Source of the DNA: Anodontia alba
Taxonomy: Eukaryota > Mollusca > Bivalvia > Lucinida > Lucinidae
Direction of reading: 5' to 3'
NCBI GenBank assembly: GCA_964016985.1
Contig: OZ024834.1
Coordinates: 85,121,723-85,185,722 of the forward strand
DNA: 64,000 bases
The notes under the pieces were generated by a model, which had not been told where the DNA came from, made no database searches, and was given only the letters and a program-made list of their open reading frames with translations. Below are positions 52,672 to 62,898 of the stretch, piece by piece (positions within the stretch are counted from its first letter, which is position 1; the number at the start of each line of letters is the position of its first letter). The position numbers and the translations under genes were made by a program.

Positions 52672-52888
52672 TTAACGCTTAGCACTCTGGGTAAAATTTT
52701 CAGCAGACGACATTTTGAAATATTTTTCCCTATTTTCCCAGAAAACAGGAATTGACATTTCATACAAATTGTCTCCAGCCAGCGGAGACAATTTGCACGA
52801 AATGTCAAATCCTGTTGCCTGGGAAAAATAAGAAAAATATCATCAATTTGTCATCTGCTGAATTAGCCCAGAGAGTGGTAAAGGTTAA
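52672..52888. mobile_element. P3 MITE, intact, TTAA at both ends
   Basis: TTAACGCTTAGCACTCTGGG, AAAATTTTCAGCAGACGAC at left; TCATCTGCTGAATTAGCCCA, GAGAGTGGTAAAGGTTAA at right. Hairpin pairs AAATTGTCTCCAGCCAGCGG with GGAGACAATTTGC. Confidence 0.88.
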
Positions 52889-53192
52889 GAGGGGCTTTAA
52901 ACACATCAAATGAAATTCATGCGTGGAATTAATTAAAAAAGTATTGGGGAAAGTGAAAATAATATACATTATACCTTTACGTTTGTAGTAAGAGTTTCTA
53001 GTTTCTATATCCATATATCAGTAGACTTAAAATTTAGTGGAAAAAAATTTAATGTGAATATGGCCGTACCCAGAACTTTCACACCGGCTTATTTATGGCA
53101 GGAATTTCAGCTACCGTCGGAAAACAATCGTCCATGGTAAGAGAAATGTTTTCATATTTAAAACAATTGGTGTTAATATTAGCATCATACAA

Positions 53193-53198
53193 TTCGTT

Positions 53199-53232
<34 letters not shown>

Positions 53233-53385
53233 GACAGAGACGGAGACAGACAGACAGAGGGAGAGAGATAAACAGAGAGAGAGAGAGAGAGAGACAGAGA
53301 GAGACAGGAGAAACAGAGGCAGAGAGAGACAGAGACATATAGAGAGTGACAGACAGACAGAGGAAGAGAGAAATACAGATAGACA

Positions 53386-53429
<44 letters not shown>
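53193..53429. repeat. GA-rich microsatellite
   Basis: Mixed (GA)n and (GACA)n. The long Ser/Leu-type frame on the minus strand is an artefact. Confidence 0.95.
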
Positions 53430-53431
<2 letters not shown>

Positions 53432-53816
53432 ATTTTGTTTATTACAAAATGACTGAAAAATAAAGCATTTTAATGATATTCAAAAGCAATATTTGAAGTA
53501 AAACATTATTACTAGAAAAAAAAAAGTTCAAATTCCATTACAAAATTAAAAAAAAAAAATATCAAAGGCAAAATTACTGGAAGACACGATTACTCACTAA
53601 ACGTTGTAAAACAGTTAATTCCTTTGAACCTTTTTATGCAATTTCTGTGAATTGACAGACCAAAATCAAAATTTATAGTTGCGCAAGTAACAAATTTCTG
53701 TTGTTGTTTTTTTTTTTTTTTTTTCTGTTTTTTTTTTTTTTTTTTTTGTTTTCTTCAAAGCTGCTGATACAATTTGATTGCATATTCTGTTAATATTGCA
53801 GAGGTTTGCAAATGTT

Positions 53817-54040
53817 ATTAACCCATTTATGCCAAATAAAAACTTCTACCTAGACTCTTTGGACAGGTCCATTTCAAATAGAAGGAGTGTCTGATTATTT
53901 TTATTATTACCATGTTTTATAGAAACCCCTTTATTTAATGCAAACAGTAGAGACCCTGATCAGACGCCGCGTTCTGCGGCGTCTGATCTGGAATTACACG
54001 GTTTGCAAATTCCCTTTTATGGGATGCTGGGCATAAATAT
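53817..54040. mobile_element. P4-like MITE with core-2 hairpin
   Basis: TTAACCCATTTATGCC at left; GGGATGCTGGGCATAAAT at right. Core-2 with GACGCCGC/GCGGCGTC arms at 53938-54005. Confidence 0.75.
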
Positions 54041-54061
54041 TCCTCAAAAATAGACATTTTG

Positions 54062-54330
54062 TTTAATAACTTGATATATGGCATTAATACAATCATAAAA
54101 TGTGGCACCTGACAGCCTGTAAAATTTCAGTTAGTCTCTCGTTCTTGAAATGAAATGATTTTTTTATCGTATCTCTGAATTAATGCTGCCAACATTAATT
54201 CAGAGATACGATAAAAAGCATTTCATTTTTGATCCACTTCAAAAACGAGAGGCTAACTGAAAATTTACAGGCTGTCAGATGCCACATTTTATGATCCTAT
54301 TAAGAATATATATCAATTTATTAAACCTTT
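54062..54330. mobile_element. Foldback MITE
   Basis: CATAAAATGTGGCACCTGAC, AGCCTGTAAAATTTCAGTTA at left, inverted at right. Centre pairs ATCGTATCTCTGAATTAATG with CATTAATTCAGAGATACGAT, perfect 20-bp arms. Confidence 0.88.
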
Positions 54331-54389
54331 CTGGATAAAAAAAAAGTCCATTTAGAGGAATATGGACCCTTTAAGAAAGTGATGCAAAA

Positions 54390-54674
54390 CATCACGAAAA
54401 CATACCTATATAATTTTGACCCCCTTAAACCCCACTTTTATGTAGTAAAACTGGGGTTTACAGGGGTATACATTATTTTTCTTATTTCTGCTCAAAAACA
54501 TTGTGGGTACTCGTTAGAACCGCCTCGGCCCGCCTCGCCGAGGCGGTTCTAACGAGTACCCACAATCTATGTTTTGAGCAGAAATATGAAAAATATCAGA
54601 ATTTTTATCTGAAAACTTTCAGTGCTTGGTGAAATATGTTTTCAATATATTTGAATAGGCGTGTTTACGTAATG
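54390..54674. mobile_element. B element with partly duplicated arm
   Basis: CATCACGAAAACATACCTAT to GGCGTGTTTACGTAATG. Left arm reads GAACCGCCTCGGCCCGCCTC before the right arm, an extra GGCCCGCCTC step compared with 48477-48758. Confidence 0.88.
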
Positions 54675-54849
54675 AAGTTTGTTTCATGATCAAAAGATAC
54701 ATATTCTGTTAATTTATGTTTGAAAAAATGTTGAAATAATGTGAAATAGATAACAAAGACAAACAATAAAGAAGTGAGAAATATGTACCCTTTATGTAAA
54801 TTAAAGGCAAAAGAAAAGGCCGCTACGTGAGAAAACGTACCTTCTGACA

Positions 54850-55035
54850 TGTGCGCCCAACGAAGACTCAAATCAGCCTGCGCATCAGCGCAGTCTGATC
54901 AGAGTCTTCGTTGTCCGCATGAAGAAACTTTGCATCCTTGGCTAACCAAAATGCGCCCAGTAATGATTCTGATCAGACTGCGCGAATGCTGATCTGAATC
55001 TTCGCTGGGCGCTCATGTCCGAAGGTACTTTTTCA
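54850..55035. mobile_element. Family-N MITE
   Basis: CTTCTGACATGTGCGCCCAA at left, GGGCGCTCATGTCCGAAGG at right; internal GCGCATCAGCG/CTGATC hairpin. Confidence 0.78.
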
Positions 55036-55200
55036 GATGTAGCGGTTCAAATGCAATATTGTGGGCGACGTTAGTGTGTTTCATATAAGTGTCTGTATAA
55101 ACTGTTTGAGGTCATTTTAAAGATTTTGATAAATGGAATTGCAAACACAAGAATTATAAATGACAAGGGTTTGTACTTATTGATCGCGAGTTATAACACT

Positions 55201-55432
55201 TTAACCCTTAAAGCGCCAATCACAACAATTGTCGTCTGCTTTGTCATCTGCTTGTGATTTTATAAGTCATTTCTGCAAACAGTGTGGACCCAGATCAGGA
55301 GCAGTCTGATCAGGGTCCACACTGTTTGCCTGTATGCAAAAATAGGTTCAAAAAGTTTGCAAGAATATTCAGCAGACGACATAAACCGACAACATTTTCA
55401 GATGCAGGTTTTCTTGGCGCTTTAAGGGATAA
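55201..55432. mobile_element. P1 MITE, reverse orientation to 40859
   Basis: TTAACCCTTAAAGCGCCAAT, then CACAACAATTGTCGTCTGCT; right end TTCTTGGCGCTTTAAGGGAT. Inner core-2 arms shortened to GATCAGGAGCAGTCTGATC. Right TTAA mutated to ATAA. Confidence 0.85.
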
Positions 55433-55483
55433 AACGTGAGCTTCAATTGTACTTACAGCATAATATCGTCAGTCTAGACTTTT

Positions 55484-55675
55484 AACGCCCTTCATGCTGG
55501 ATAAACATTTCTGCAGACGACATTCTAAAATGATTTTTTCTTATTTTTTTCTTAGAAATAGCCCTTGACTTTTCATGCAAATTGTCTCATGGAATGTCAA
55601 AGCATATTTCTGGGAAAACGTATGATAAGAAAAATATTATGTGTTTGTCGTCTGCTGAATTTGCCCTGGTAACTT
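55484..55675. mobile_element. P3-like MITE, partly deleted
   Basis: TTCATGCTGGATAAACATTT, CTGCAGACGACATTC at left and GTCGTCTGCTGAATTTGCCC at right. Confidence 0.65.
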
Positions 55676-55679
55676 CCTA

Positions 55680-56100
55680 TATATGACATAGTGCGGATGT
55701 GCGTGCCGAATGGCCCCCTTTTTCAGCGCTGCCAGGTATATGATTAGCCACCTTTTTTCAACAAAAAGTATATGACTGACCCGATTTTTTTCTTGATTCG
55801 TACATGAAATGCCCACTTTTCCGACATCCCGGTATATATGCGTATAATTTTCGCTCAGAGATATTTCGAGGCTGCTTGTTCTCTTGGTATTCTTGGTATT
55901 CAATGACAGCAATAAATGGGTATAAAATTAAAGGGCAGTATTTTGGACGATCAAGTATATGAATGGGTCCGTTTTTTCAAGGACCAGGTATGGGGTAGGT
56001 TTCGAAATACTTGCTCGCACACCCGTACCACAATTACCCCCAAGTTAGCCCCTCGTAAGATGTGCCTTTATACCAGTGGTACCAAGTAAACGAATAATAC
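55680..56100. other. Non-coding stretch without recognised repeats
   Basis: No gene, hairpin or known repeat seen. Confidence 0.4.
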
Positions 56101-56363
56101 ATAATATTAATAATTAAGGTAAATGGATACGCTTTCAGGGGAGATAACTCACAAGATTGGTTTATATCCTTTCTGAAAATAGGTCTTCTCCAAAAGGAAA
56201 ACATTTGCTCCCCTTGGCAGCAAAATTCTTTCCTTTTAAAGTAGACCTCATTTCAGAAGGGTATTAATATGCAAGAGCAAAACAGGACGACAGAAAAGTT
56301 ATCTCCCTTGTAAAATTGGTGGGGAATGTCTGTTGTTGTCTGTTTTGGCTCTTAAAAACTTTA

Positions 56364-56583
56364 TTAACCCATTTATGCCTAGTGTCCTATAAAAGGGATC
56401 GGCAAACAGCGTAGACCCAGATCAGACGCAACAGAATGCGGCGTGAGATCAGGATCTACACTGTTTGCATGAAATACATGAATTTTCGTAAAACATACTA
56501 CTAATAAAACTGGTCACTAACCTTGGAAACGGACCAGTCCAAAGAGATGAGGAAGAAGAGCTCACTCGGCATTAATGGGTTAA
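56364..56583. mobile_element. P4 MITE, TTAA at both ends, core-2 hairpin
   Basis: TTAACCCATTTATGCCTAGT at left, CTCGGCATTAATGGGTTAA at right. Core-2 at 56400-56470; inner arms GACGCAACAG / TGCGGCGTGAG no longer pair perfectly. Confidence 0.85.
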
Positions 56584-56892
56584 ACTGTCACTTTAAACTG
56601 GGTAATATGATAAAATATTACTGATTCTATGACTCGCCGTGACAATGCCCTATTGTAATATTTGTCATATTCAGCTGCCCAACAGCCCCTGAAAGCAAAC
56701 CATATGAAGTACTGTATGAGGTATTCAGAAGCAATATTTGCGAATATCGAGTTTGGATTTCCCGGGTTGTAGACGTCTAAAAGTGATGGTGAGATAAAAC
56801 TTCAAACGCCTGTGTGTAGACTATGTACAAGCGGAAGGGGTAGAATATACAATGATCGAGGTCAAATTATAGATAATGGCAAATAGCTTTAT

Positions 56893-58264
56893 CAGTTTGC
56901 ACGTCTGGACTGGTTCTTCTATGGTCGTCTACAGTTTGCACGGGGTGGACTGGTTCTTCTGTGGTCGTCTACAGTTGCACGAGGTGGACTGGTTCTGTGG
57001 TCTTCTACAGTTGCACGAGGTGGACTGGTTCTGTGGTCGTCTGTAGTTGCACAAGGTGGACTGGTCCTTTTGTGGTCGTCTACAGTTGCACGAGGTGGAC
57101 TGCTTTTTCTGCGGTCGTCTACAGTTTGCATGAGATGGACTGGTTCTGTTGTGGTCGTCTACAATTTGCACGAGGTGGACTGGTTCTTTTGTGGTCGTCT
57201 ACAGTTTGCACGAAGTGGACTGGTTCTGTGGTCGTCTATAGTTGCACAAGGTGGACTGGTTCTTTTGTTGTCGTCTTCAGTTTGCACAAGGTGGACTGGT
57301 TCTTCTGTGGTCGTCTTCAATTTGCACGAAGTCAACTTCTTTTTCTGCGGTCATCTACAGATGCAGGAGGTGGACTGGTTCTTCTGTGGGCGTCTACAGT
57401 TGCACGAGGTGGACTGGTTCTTCTGTGGTCGTCTACAGTTGCACGAGGTGGAGTGGTTCTTCTGTGATCGTCTACAGTTGCACGAGGTGGACTGGTTCTT
57501 CTGTAGACGTCTACAGTTGCACGAGGTGGACTGGTTCTTCTGTGGTCGTCTACAGTTGCACGAGGTGGACTGGTTCTTCTGTGATCGTTTACAGTTGCAC
57601 GAGGTGGACTGGTTCTTCTGTGGTCGTCTGTAGTTGCACTACGTGGGCAGATTTATTTTATGGTCTTCTACAGTTGCACGAGGGGGGACTGTTTCTCCTG
57701 TGGTCGTCTATACTTACACGAGGTGGCCTGGTTCTTCTGCGGTCGTTTACAGTTGCACGGGGTGGACTGGTTCTTCTGTGGTCGTCTATAGTTGCACGAG
57801 GTGGACTAGTTCTTCTGCGATCGTTTACAGTTGCACGGGGTGGACTGGTTCTTCTGTGGTCGTCTATAAGTTGCACAAGGTGGACTGGTTCTTCTGCGGT
57901 CGTTTACATTTGCACGGGGTAGACTGGTTCTTCTGTGGTCGTATACAGTTGCACGAGGTAGACTGGTTCTTCTGTTGTCGTATACAGTTGCACGAGGTGA
58001 ACTGATTCTTCTGTGGTCGTATACAGTTGCACAAGGTGGACTGGTTCTTCTGCGGTCGTATACAGTTGCACGAGGTGGACTGGTTCTTCTGTGGTCATCT
58101 ATAGTTGCACTACGTGGGCAGATTTCTTTTATTATCTTCTACAGTTGCACGAGGGGGGACTGATTCTGCACATTACATCGTCTATACATACACGAGGTGG
58201 ACAGGTTCTTTTGCGGTCGACTAAAATGTGCACGGCTAGACAAGTTCTGCTACGGTAGTCTATG
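56893..58264. repeat. 39-bp minisatellite, about 34 units, with long open frames
   Basis: Monomer ~ CAGTTGCACGAGGTGGACTG, GTTCTTCTGTGGTCGTCTA. 39 bp is a multiple of 3 and the consensus has no stop in the three plus frames, so overlapping frames of 123-226 codons exist (repeating LHEVDWFFCGRLQ, SCTRWTGSSVVVY or VARGGLVLLWSST), and up to 80 codons on the minus strand. Some units have an extra T (40 bp), which shifts frame. No start, splice signal or neighbouring exon supports translation. Confidence 0.96.
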
Positions 58265-59330
58265 CTATAAGGCACATTTATCCTGATCCTTTTTATTAAC
58301 ACTTATTTGCTTTTCCAACATATACATAAGTACTTAAAAGATTAAAAGAGATTAATATTTGATACTCTTGTGTTTGTTTATAAATCAATAAAGGAGGATA
58401 GACAATATCTGTGTTGTTAAGACAATAGGACACAATTACACCGTTTTAGATGTATAGTTAGCTGTTTTGCGAAAATTACATTTAAGAAAGAACCCTTTCA
58501 AAGACTGTCATCGTTTGTGGCAACTTTATGGGTCTGTCATGAGGAATCCAGTCAATGTTATTTGCCTAGTTGGTAAAATGGACGTGTGAAGATAAGTTTG
58601 AAGGAGTTTATATTGGTGCTAAAATAAATATTTAGTTTTGGAATGCTGAAGGCAAAACTAGCTTAAGACAAATAAATCGCAATACTCTTGTTTGCACAGA
58701 AAACAGGGAGTGGTATTCCTTTCAAATTGTCTCCAGAGATACAAAGGAGACATTCAAACCAAATTAGGAGACAGTCAAATCGAATTAAGAGACGTTCAAA
58801 TCGAATTAACCGACATTCAAATCGAATTAGACGTTCAAAATGAATTAGGAGACATTCAAATCAATTAGGAGACATTCAAATCGAATAAAATACTAACTGC
58901 ATTATACCTTTGTAAATAAGAAAACTGTTTTTATTACATGTATTTGTCTAATATTTGAATTCATGTAAACGTTGAAGCTTCACGCACTCTTTTGGACAAA
59001 TTCAGCAGACGAAAATTATAGATAGTTTTCCTGACTTTTTCTCAGAAAATAGGTCTTGACATTTTAAACAGACTCCTGTCGATTTGCATGAAATGTCAAA
59101 CACTGTTTTCTGTAAAGAATAAGAAAAAAATGTTTTAAAGAATCGTCTGTTGAAATTTTGACCCAGGCTGAGAGAAAGTTAAAAATAATATACATGAATG
59201 CATTTTATTCTTGAAATGAACTATTTGGTGTAATTGAAGGAAAAGTCCTTAAAAGCTAGAAATATTTTCAAGAAAGTGTCTTATACATCTTGTAATGTTG
59301 CGACTTTGTCAGTTTTTAGAATAGTCTAGT
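58265..59330. other. Upstream region of the plus-strand gene
   Basis: 58740-58890 holds about seven imperfect 18-22-bp units of GAGACATTCAAATCGAATTA. 58975-59185 is a worn P3 element (TTCAGCAGACGAAAATTATA, GAATCGTCTGTTG). The rest is featureless. Confidence 0.6.
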
Positions 59331-59342
59331 TTCACATTGTTG

Positions 59343-59365
59343 TGCGCATGCGCCAAACTGCTTAG
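59343..59365 (+). promoter_or_regulatory. NRF1-type site beside a splice donor (possible 5' exon)
   Basis: TGCGCATGCGCC is a perfect match to the palindromic NRF1 consensus. Eleven bases later, CTTAG|GTAAGT is a consensus donor. This fits a short untranslated first exon ending at 59365 and joining near 59906 (acceptor TTTATTTTTATAAG) ahead of the ATG at 59946. The promoter role is inferred from motif and position only. Confidence 0.45.
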
Positions 59366-59599
59366 GTAAGTCTCGAATCGGCGTTATCTCAGCGAGATTA
59401 CAAGCGAGGGGGCAATCGTCTGCATATTAGAATAGAGGTCCTCAGCGAAGAAAATAGATGGGAACATATCAAATGCAACAAAAATCAATCAATAAAATCA
59501 ATGTATTTGATTGGTTGAATGGAAACAATCATTTTATCAATCCGCTAGTTAGGGGACTGGAAGCATTTCATTGATTTGTCACCAGTTCCGGCGAGGAAG

Positions 59600-59775
59600 C
59601 CAACTTCCTTGACCTTCTGTTTGCTTTACTGCACAGCTAACGCATTCTAAAAAGGTGTCTTTTCTGTAAGGAAAGAATTTGCTCCTTTTGGGAGCAAATT
59701 CTTTCCTTATAGAATAGACCCCTTTTCAGAAGGGGACAAAACTTTTTTGACAGAGTTGTCTCCCTTGAAAGTGTA
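59600..59775. mobile_element. Family-F foldback
   Basis: CCTTCTGTTTGCTTTACTGC at left; GAAAGAATTTGCTCC / GGGAGCAAATTCTTTC central hairpin; GAGTTGTCTCCCTTG at right. Confidence 0.82.
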
Positions 59776-59945
59776 TCAGTTCAACTTATGTTATTCTCAG
59801 GGACGTTCAGGAAAAGCAAATGGATGTTTCAGTGATATTAAACACATTGTGAAAACATGTGAATATACTAGATCTCAGATTTGAAAGGAAAGTTTATTTT
59901 TATAAGGTTTAACTTTTAACATTTGCGTTTGTATTTTTTGTCAAA

Positions 59946-60181
59946 ATGCCTGTTGTGTTGATAACACCGAACATTTTAGAGAAAAAAGTTAGACTCAATG
60001 CTCCTCCTTCACTCAAGAAACGGGATCCAAAACTTGCGCCTAGAAAATACGATAAACTAAAGCACCCAAAGGATTCTAACTGGAATCTTCCAGAAATTCG
60101 GGAATCACTGTGGGAGACTGTTCCTATAGAAGACGAATTGTTCAAGCATGCACATTACATGGATAGAAATAAAAGCTATAG
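59946..60181 (+). CDS. First coding exon of an unrecognised gene
   Basis: ATG at 59946 opens 78 codons plus 2 nt, ending at donor TATAG|GTAAAG. The protein starts MPVVLITPNILEKKVRLNAP, is rich in Lys, Pro and Asp, and includes KKRDPKLAPRKYDKLKHPKD and IRESLWETVPIEDELFKHAH. There is no signal peptide or membrane segment. Phase 2 fits the acceptor of exon 62722-62830, where the codon AG|G gives Arg. No acceptor lies next to the ATG, so the exon starts upstream (TSS or the TATAAG acceptor at 59905). Composition and length suggest a small basic structural protein, but I recognise no family. Confidence 0.82.
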
Positions 60182-60279
60182 GTAAAGTTTCTGTAAAATA
60201 GAGATTTTGTTGGGGAAAAAATACGATTTGTTTCCCTTAATACAATGCTCTAAAATTGTCATTTTATATTTTTAGGTCG

Positions 60280-60775
60280 ATTATTTACAATCAAGCCATA
60301 GTATACAAACGCCAAAGTTTCCTTAAGGTAGTTGTGCACGTGGTTATCATTGACCAATGTAATCAAACCGCGCGTTTGACGAAATCCAGGTAAAGGTTAT
60401 TTATAGCCGCGCTATTTTTGTCGCTGTGACGTCAGAGTGTTGTTGGTAGGGTTATCTGTAAAACTATTTATCATTGACCAATGTAATCAAACCGCGCGTT
60501 AGACGAAATCCAGGTAACGATTATTTATAGCCGCGCTATTCTTGTCACTGTGAGGTAAGATTGCTGTTGATGGAGGGTTATCTGTGACCCCTGGACTAGA
60601 ACATTTGGAATATTGACAAACAGTGCAGAGCCGGATCAGACGTGACAGAACATAGCGTCTGATCAGGGTCTGCACTTTTAGCGTAAATTTAGGAAAAGGA
60701 TTAAATGAAACAGTCTTAAGTCCCCGTTCAGGACCATTTTCCCAGCCTACACTCAACATTCGACCGACCAGTGCT
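60280..60775 (+). mobile_element. Family-J element with partial internal duplication
   Basis: GGTCGATTATTTACAATCAA at left, ATTCGACCGACCAGTGCTGT at right. The CATTGACCAATGTAATCAAA...GCTATT block occurs twice (about 60348 and 60472). Worn core-2 hairpin at 60617-60680. Confidence 0.82.
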
Positions 60776-61139
60776 GTCAGTACTTTGATTTCTTATTTCT
60801 TCATGAAGGCAGGAGTTTGACCTGGGCCAGGACTCTGTGGTTAGGTATGCACGTCTGAATGCTTAAGATTTTTATTTTGCAGAAAGAAATGACTGCTTAA
60901 AAATAATAGATTTCATTGCCATTTGTCCTTGCAGTCATCAAACATGCGTGGAATTCTGCTCAGCTGAAACAAGCATATATCGTAGTGTCTCAAAGATATC
61001 TTTTTGTGTATACATGTATATATATTATCGTATTTGACCTGAATATTTGGACACCTTTTCTCTTTACCGCGCTTGTCCTAAACTTTAAACGTCGATTTGA
61101 CTGCTTGTGGATCTGTATACAAACTGTTGACTGGACTAG

Positions 61140-61200
61140 TGGCAAACCGTGTAGACCCTGATCAGACGCTGCGGCTCTGATCTGGGTTTACACTGTTTGC
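61140..61200. repeat. Shortened core-2 palindrome
   Basis: GGCAAACCGTGTAGACCCTG, ATCAGACGCTGCGG and TCTGATCTGGGTTTACACTG; the right inner arm is largely deleted. Confidence 0.72.
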
Positions 61201-61354
61201 TCCGGTTATCTGTCTGCATACCCAGAGTAAATATGATACGAAGACTCTATTTGTGCAGACGTGCGCAAGCACGCAGACTAATCAGGATCATTTTCTTGCT
61301 TACGTCACGTATATATGTGCACGCGCGGTGGAGTCACGTGGTCAGCCTGGGTTT

Positions 61355-61545
61355 ATTCAGCAGACGACAAACTATTGATATTTGTTTTCTTATTTTTCGC
61401 AGAAAATAGATTTTGACATTTCAAGCAAATTGTCTCTTTAGGGGAGAATTTGCATGAAATATCTAAAAAAAAATTTCTGCGAAATAAGAAAAAACTATTT
61501 TAAAATGTCGTCTGATGATTTTTCCCATCATGCTAAGCGTTATAA
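61355..61545. mobile_element. P3-like MITE
   Basis: TTCAGCAGACGACAAACTAT at left, AAATGTCGTCTGATGATTTT at right; central CAAATTGTCTCTTTAGGGGA hairpin. Confidence 0.75.
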
Positions 61546-61653
61546 CAACGTTAGTTTCCATGACGTTCAACGTAACGTAATTTAACGTTAACGCGTGCCG
61601 TCAAAAAGAAAAAAAAAATATAACTTCAGTCGCCTGTGCCGTCAAGCAGGAAA

Positions 61654-61914
61654 ATGGCGTGTGGCGTCCGATTCTTACCGATGCCAGATAAGCCACCAAT
61701 CCTGGATAACGGCAATCAGGTTTACTTTCGGTCGGTCACCCCAAACCAATTTTACTCTCCAATAGTCTACCCGGACCGATTTTACTCTCGACCTTGGTCA
61801 GTTACCCCAGACCAATCTGACTCACGATCTGTCACCCCGGACTATGCGACAGCCGATCATTCAGAAATTGAGAATGAAGTGGAAGACAAAAGAATTAATT
61901 TGGAGACTGAGTAA
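61654..61914 (+). CDS. Small open frame, 86 codons, uncertain
   Basis: ATG at 61654 (AAAATGGCG context) to TAA 61912-61914. The protein starts MACGVRFLPMPDKPPILDNG and has a threefold S-V-T-P-(N/D) motif, then an acidic end (IENEVEDKRINLETE). It lies within the intron between 60181 and 62722. No suitable donor is seen, so it would be a separate intronless frame or a chance frame. It stops 7 bp before a P3 MITE (TTAA at 61922). The imperfect repeats and non-random composition make it worth keeping. Confidence 0.35.
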   Translation: MACGVRFLPMPDKPPILDNGNQVYFRSVTPNQFYSPIVYPDRFYSRPWSVTPDQSDSRSVTPDYATADHSEIENEVEDKRINLETE

Positions 61915-61921
61915 TTACATT

Positions 61922-62175
61922 TTAACCTTTATCACTCTCATGGCAAATTCAGCAGATGACAAATTGATGATATTTTCTTAATTATCACAGAAAACAGGGT
62001 TTCACATTTCATGCAAATAATCTCCAATGCAGAAAATTAGCAGAAAGTGTCAACTTCCTATTTCTTTTCTATTAGCATGAGGTTTCAAATCCTGTTTCCC
62101 GAAAAAAATAAGAAATAAGAAAATTATTTCAAATTGTCGTCTGCTGAAAAGTTTACACAGAGTGCTAAGCGTTAA
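61922..62175. mobile_element. P3 MITE with TTAA at both ends
   Basis: TTAACCTTTATCACTCTCAT and AATTCAGCAGATGAC at left; CAGAGTGCTAAGCG and TTAA at right; the left half of the hairpin carries a partial extra copy (CATGCAAATAATCTCC / ATTAGCATGAGGTTTCAAAT). Confidence 0.83.
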
Positions 62176-62520
62176 TTTAAGGTAAAAACAGGATTTGATA
62201 TTTCATCCCAACATCTCGTTTGGAGACAGTTTAAATGGAATTTCGAGTACTGTTTTCAAGAATAAAAAAAAAAATAAAATAAATTCAGAGCCTTATGCCA
62301 GCAGTGAGAAATAATGTTACTACTTTGGCGATTGGCGGGATTGTCGATCTGGTCAGATAAGTTATAAAGCACCCAAATTTGCCATCCATAAGTCACGGGG
62401 ACGAGTCCTACATCGGGTAACGTTTCTTCTTTTTAGCTTACTAATGACGAAGAGCTGGTGATTGTGGGTAAAGGCTAGTAACTGTAGCAGTAATTTAGAA
62501 CGGGGAGAAGTGTGGGACTG

Positions 62521-62582
62521 TCGGCCTGGTTTGCTCAGTTAGTAAAACACCTCACTTGCAGGTTCGAGTCCTGCACAGGTGA
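62521..62582 (+). mobile_element. tRNA-like fragment (SINE head or tRNA pseudogene)
   Basis: TTTGCTCAGTTAGTAAAACA gives an A-box-like start and AGGTTCGAGTCCTGC a B box. Only about 60 bp long with no anticodon arm, so not a functional tRNA. Confidence 0.6.
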
Positions 62583-62721
62583 CACTTTTTCTCCTTTTAT
62601 TTTACTACTTCAGTCTAAAGTCAATATGAGAGATAATTTATTAGAACTCCATTTACGTGAGAAACGCATAATTAGCAGGAAGGCAGACAATTGTCTTTAA
62701 AGTGTTGTTTGATAATTTCAG

Positions 62722-62830
62722 GACTACATATGGCAACATGAACGAGTGGATGAAAATGCCAGGGGGACGGGACATGCGAACGGGAGTCCCTGTCACAATG
62801 TCCGACGGCAACTGGCAAGAAATGAAAATG
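62722..62830 (+). CDS. Second coding exon of the unrecognised plus-strand gene
   Basis: Acceptor GATAATTTCAG, donor GTAAAT. Phase 2 in, phase 0 out. After the split Arg it encodes TTYGNMNEWMKMPGGRDMRT and GVPVTMSDGNWQEMKM. The joined product with exon 59946-60181 is 115 codons and continues beyond the window, because no later exon is visible up to 64000. The segment is methionine-rich and tryptophan-containing. No family assigned. Confidence 0.82.
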
Positions 62831-62838
62831 GTAAATCA

Positions 62839-62862
62839 TTTCTTTATTTCTTTCTTTGTTTC

Positions 62863-62897
<35 letters not shown>

Positions 62898-62898
62898 A
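62839..62898. repeat. (TTTC)n microsatellite
   Basis: TTTC units with a few T/G interruptions, directly after the exon donor. Confidence 0.93.

Noticed and set aside
53111..53338. Ser/Leu-rich minus-strand frame
   Set aside because: Translation of a GA-rich microsatellite.
56919..58258. Long open frames in the minisatellite as genes
   Set aside because: They arise because the 39-bp unit is stop-free and divisible by 3; frames shift at 40-bp units and no start or splice context supports them.
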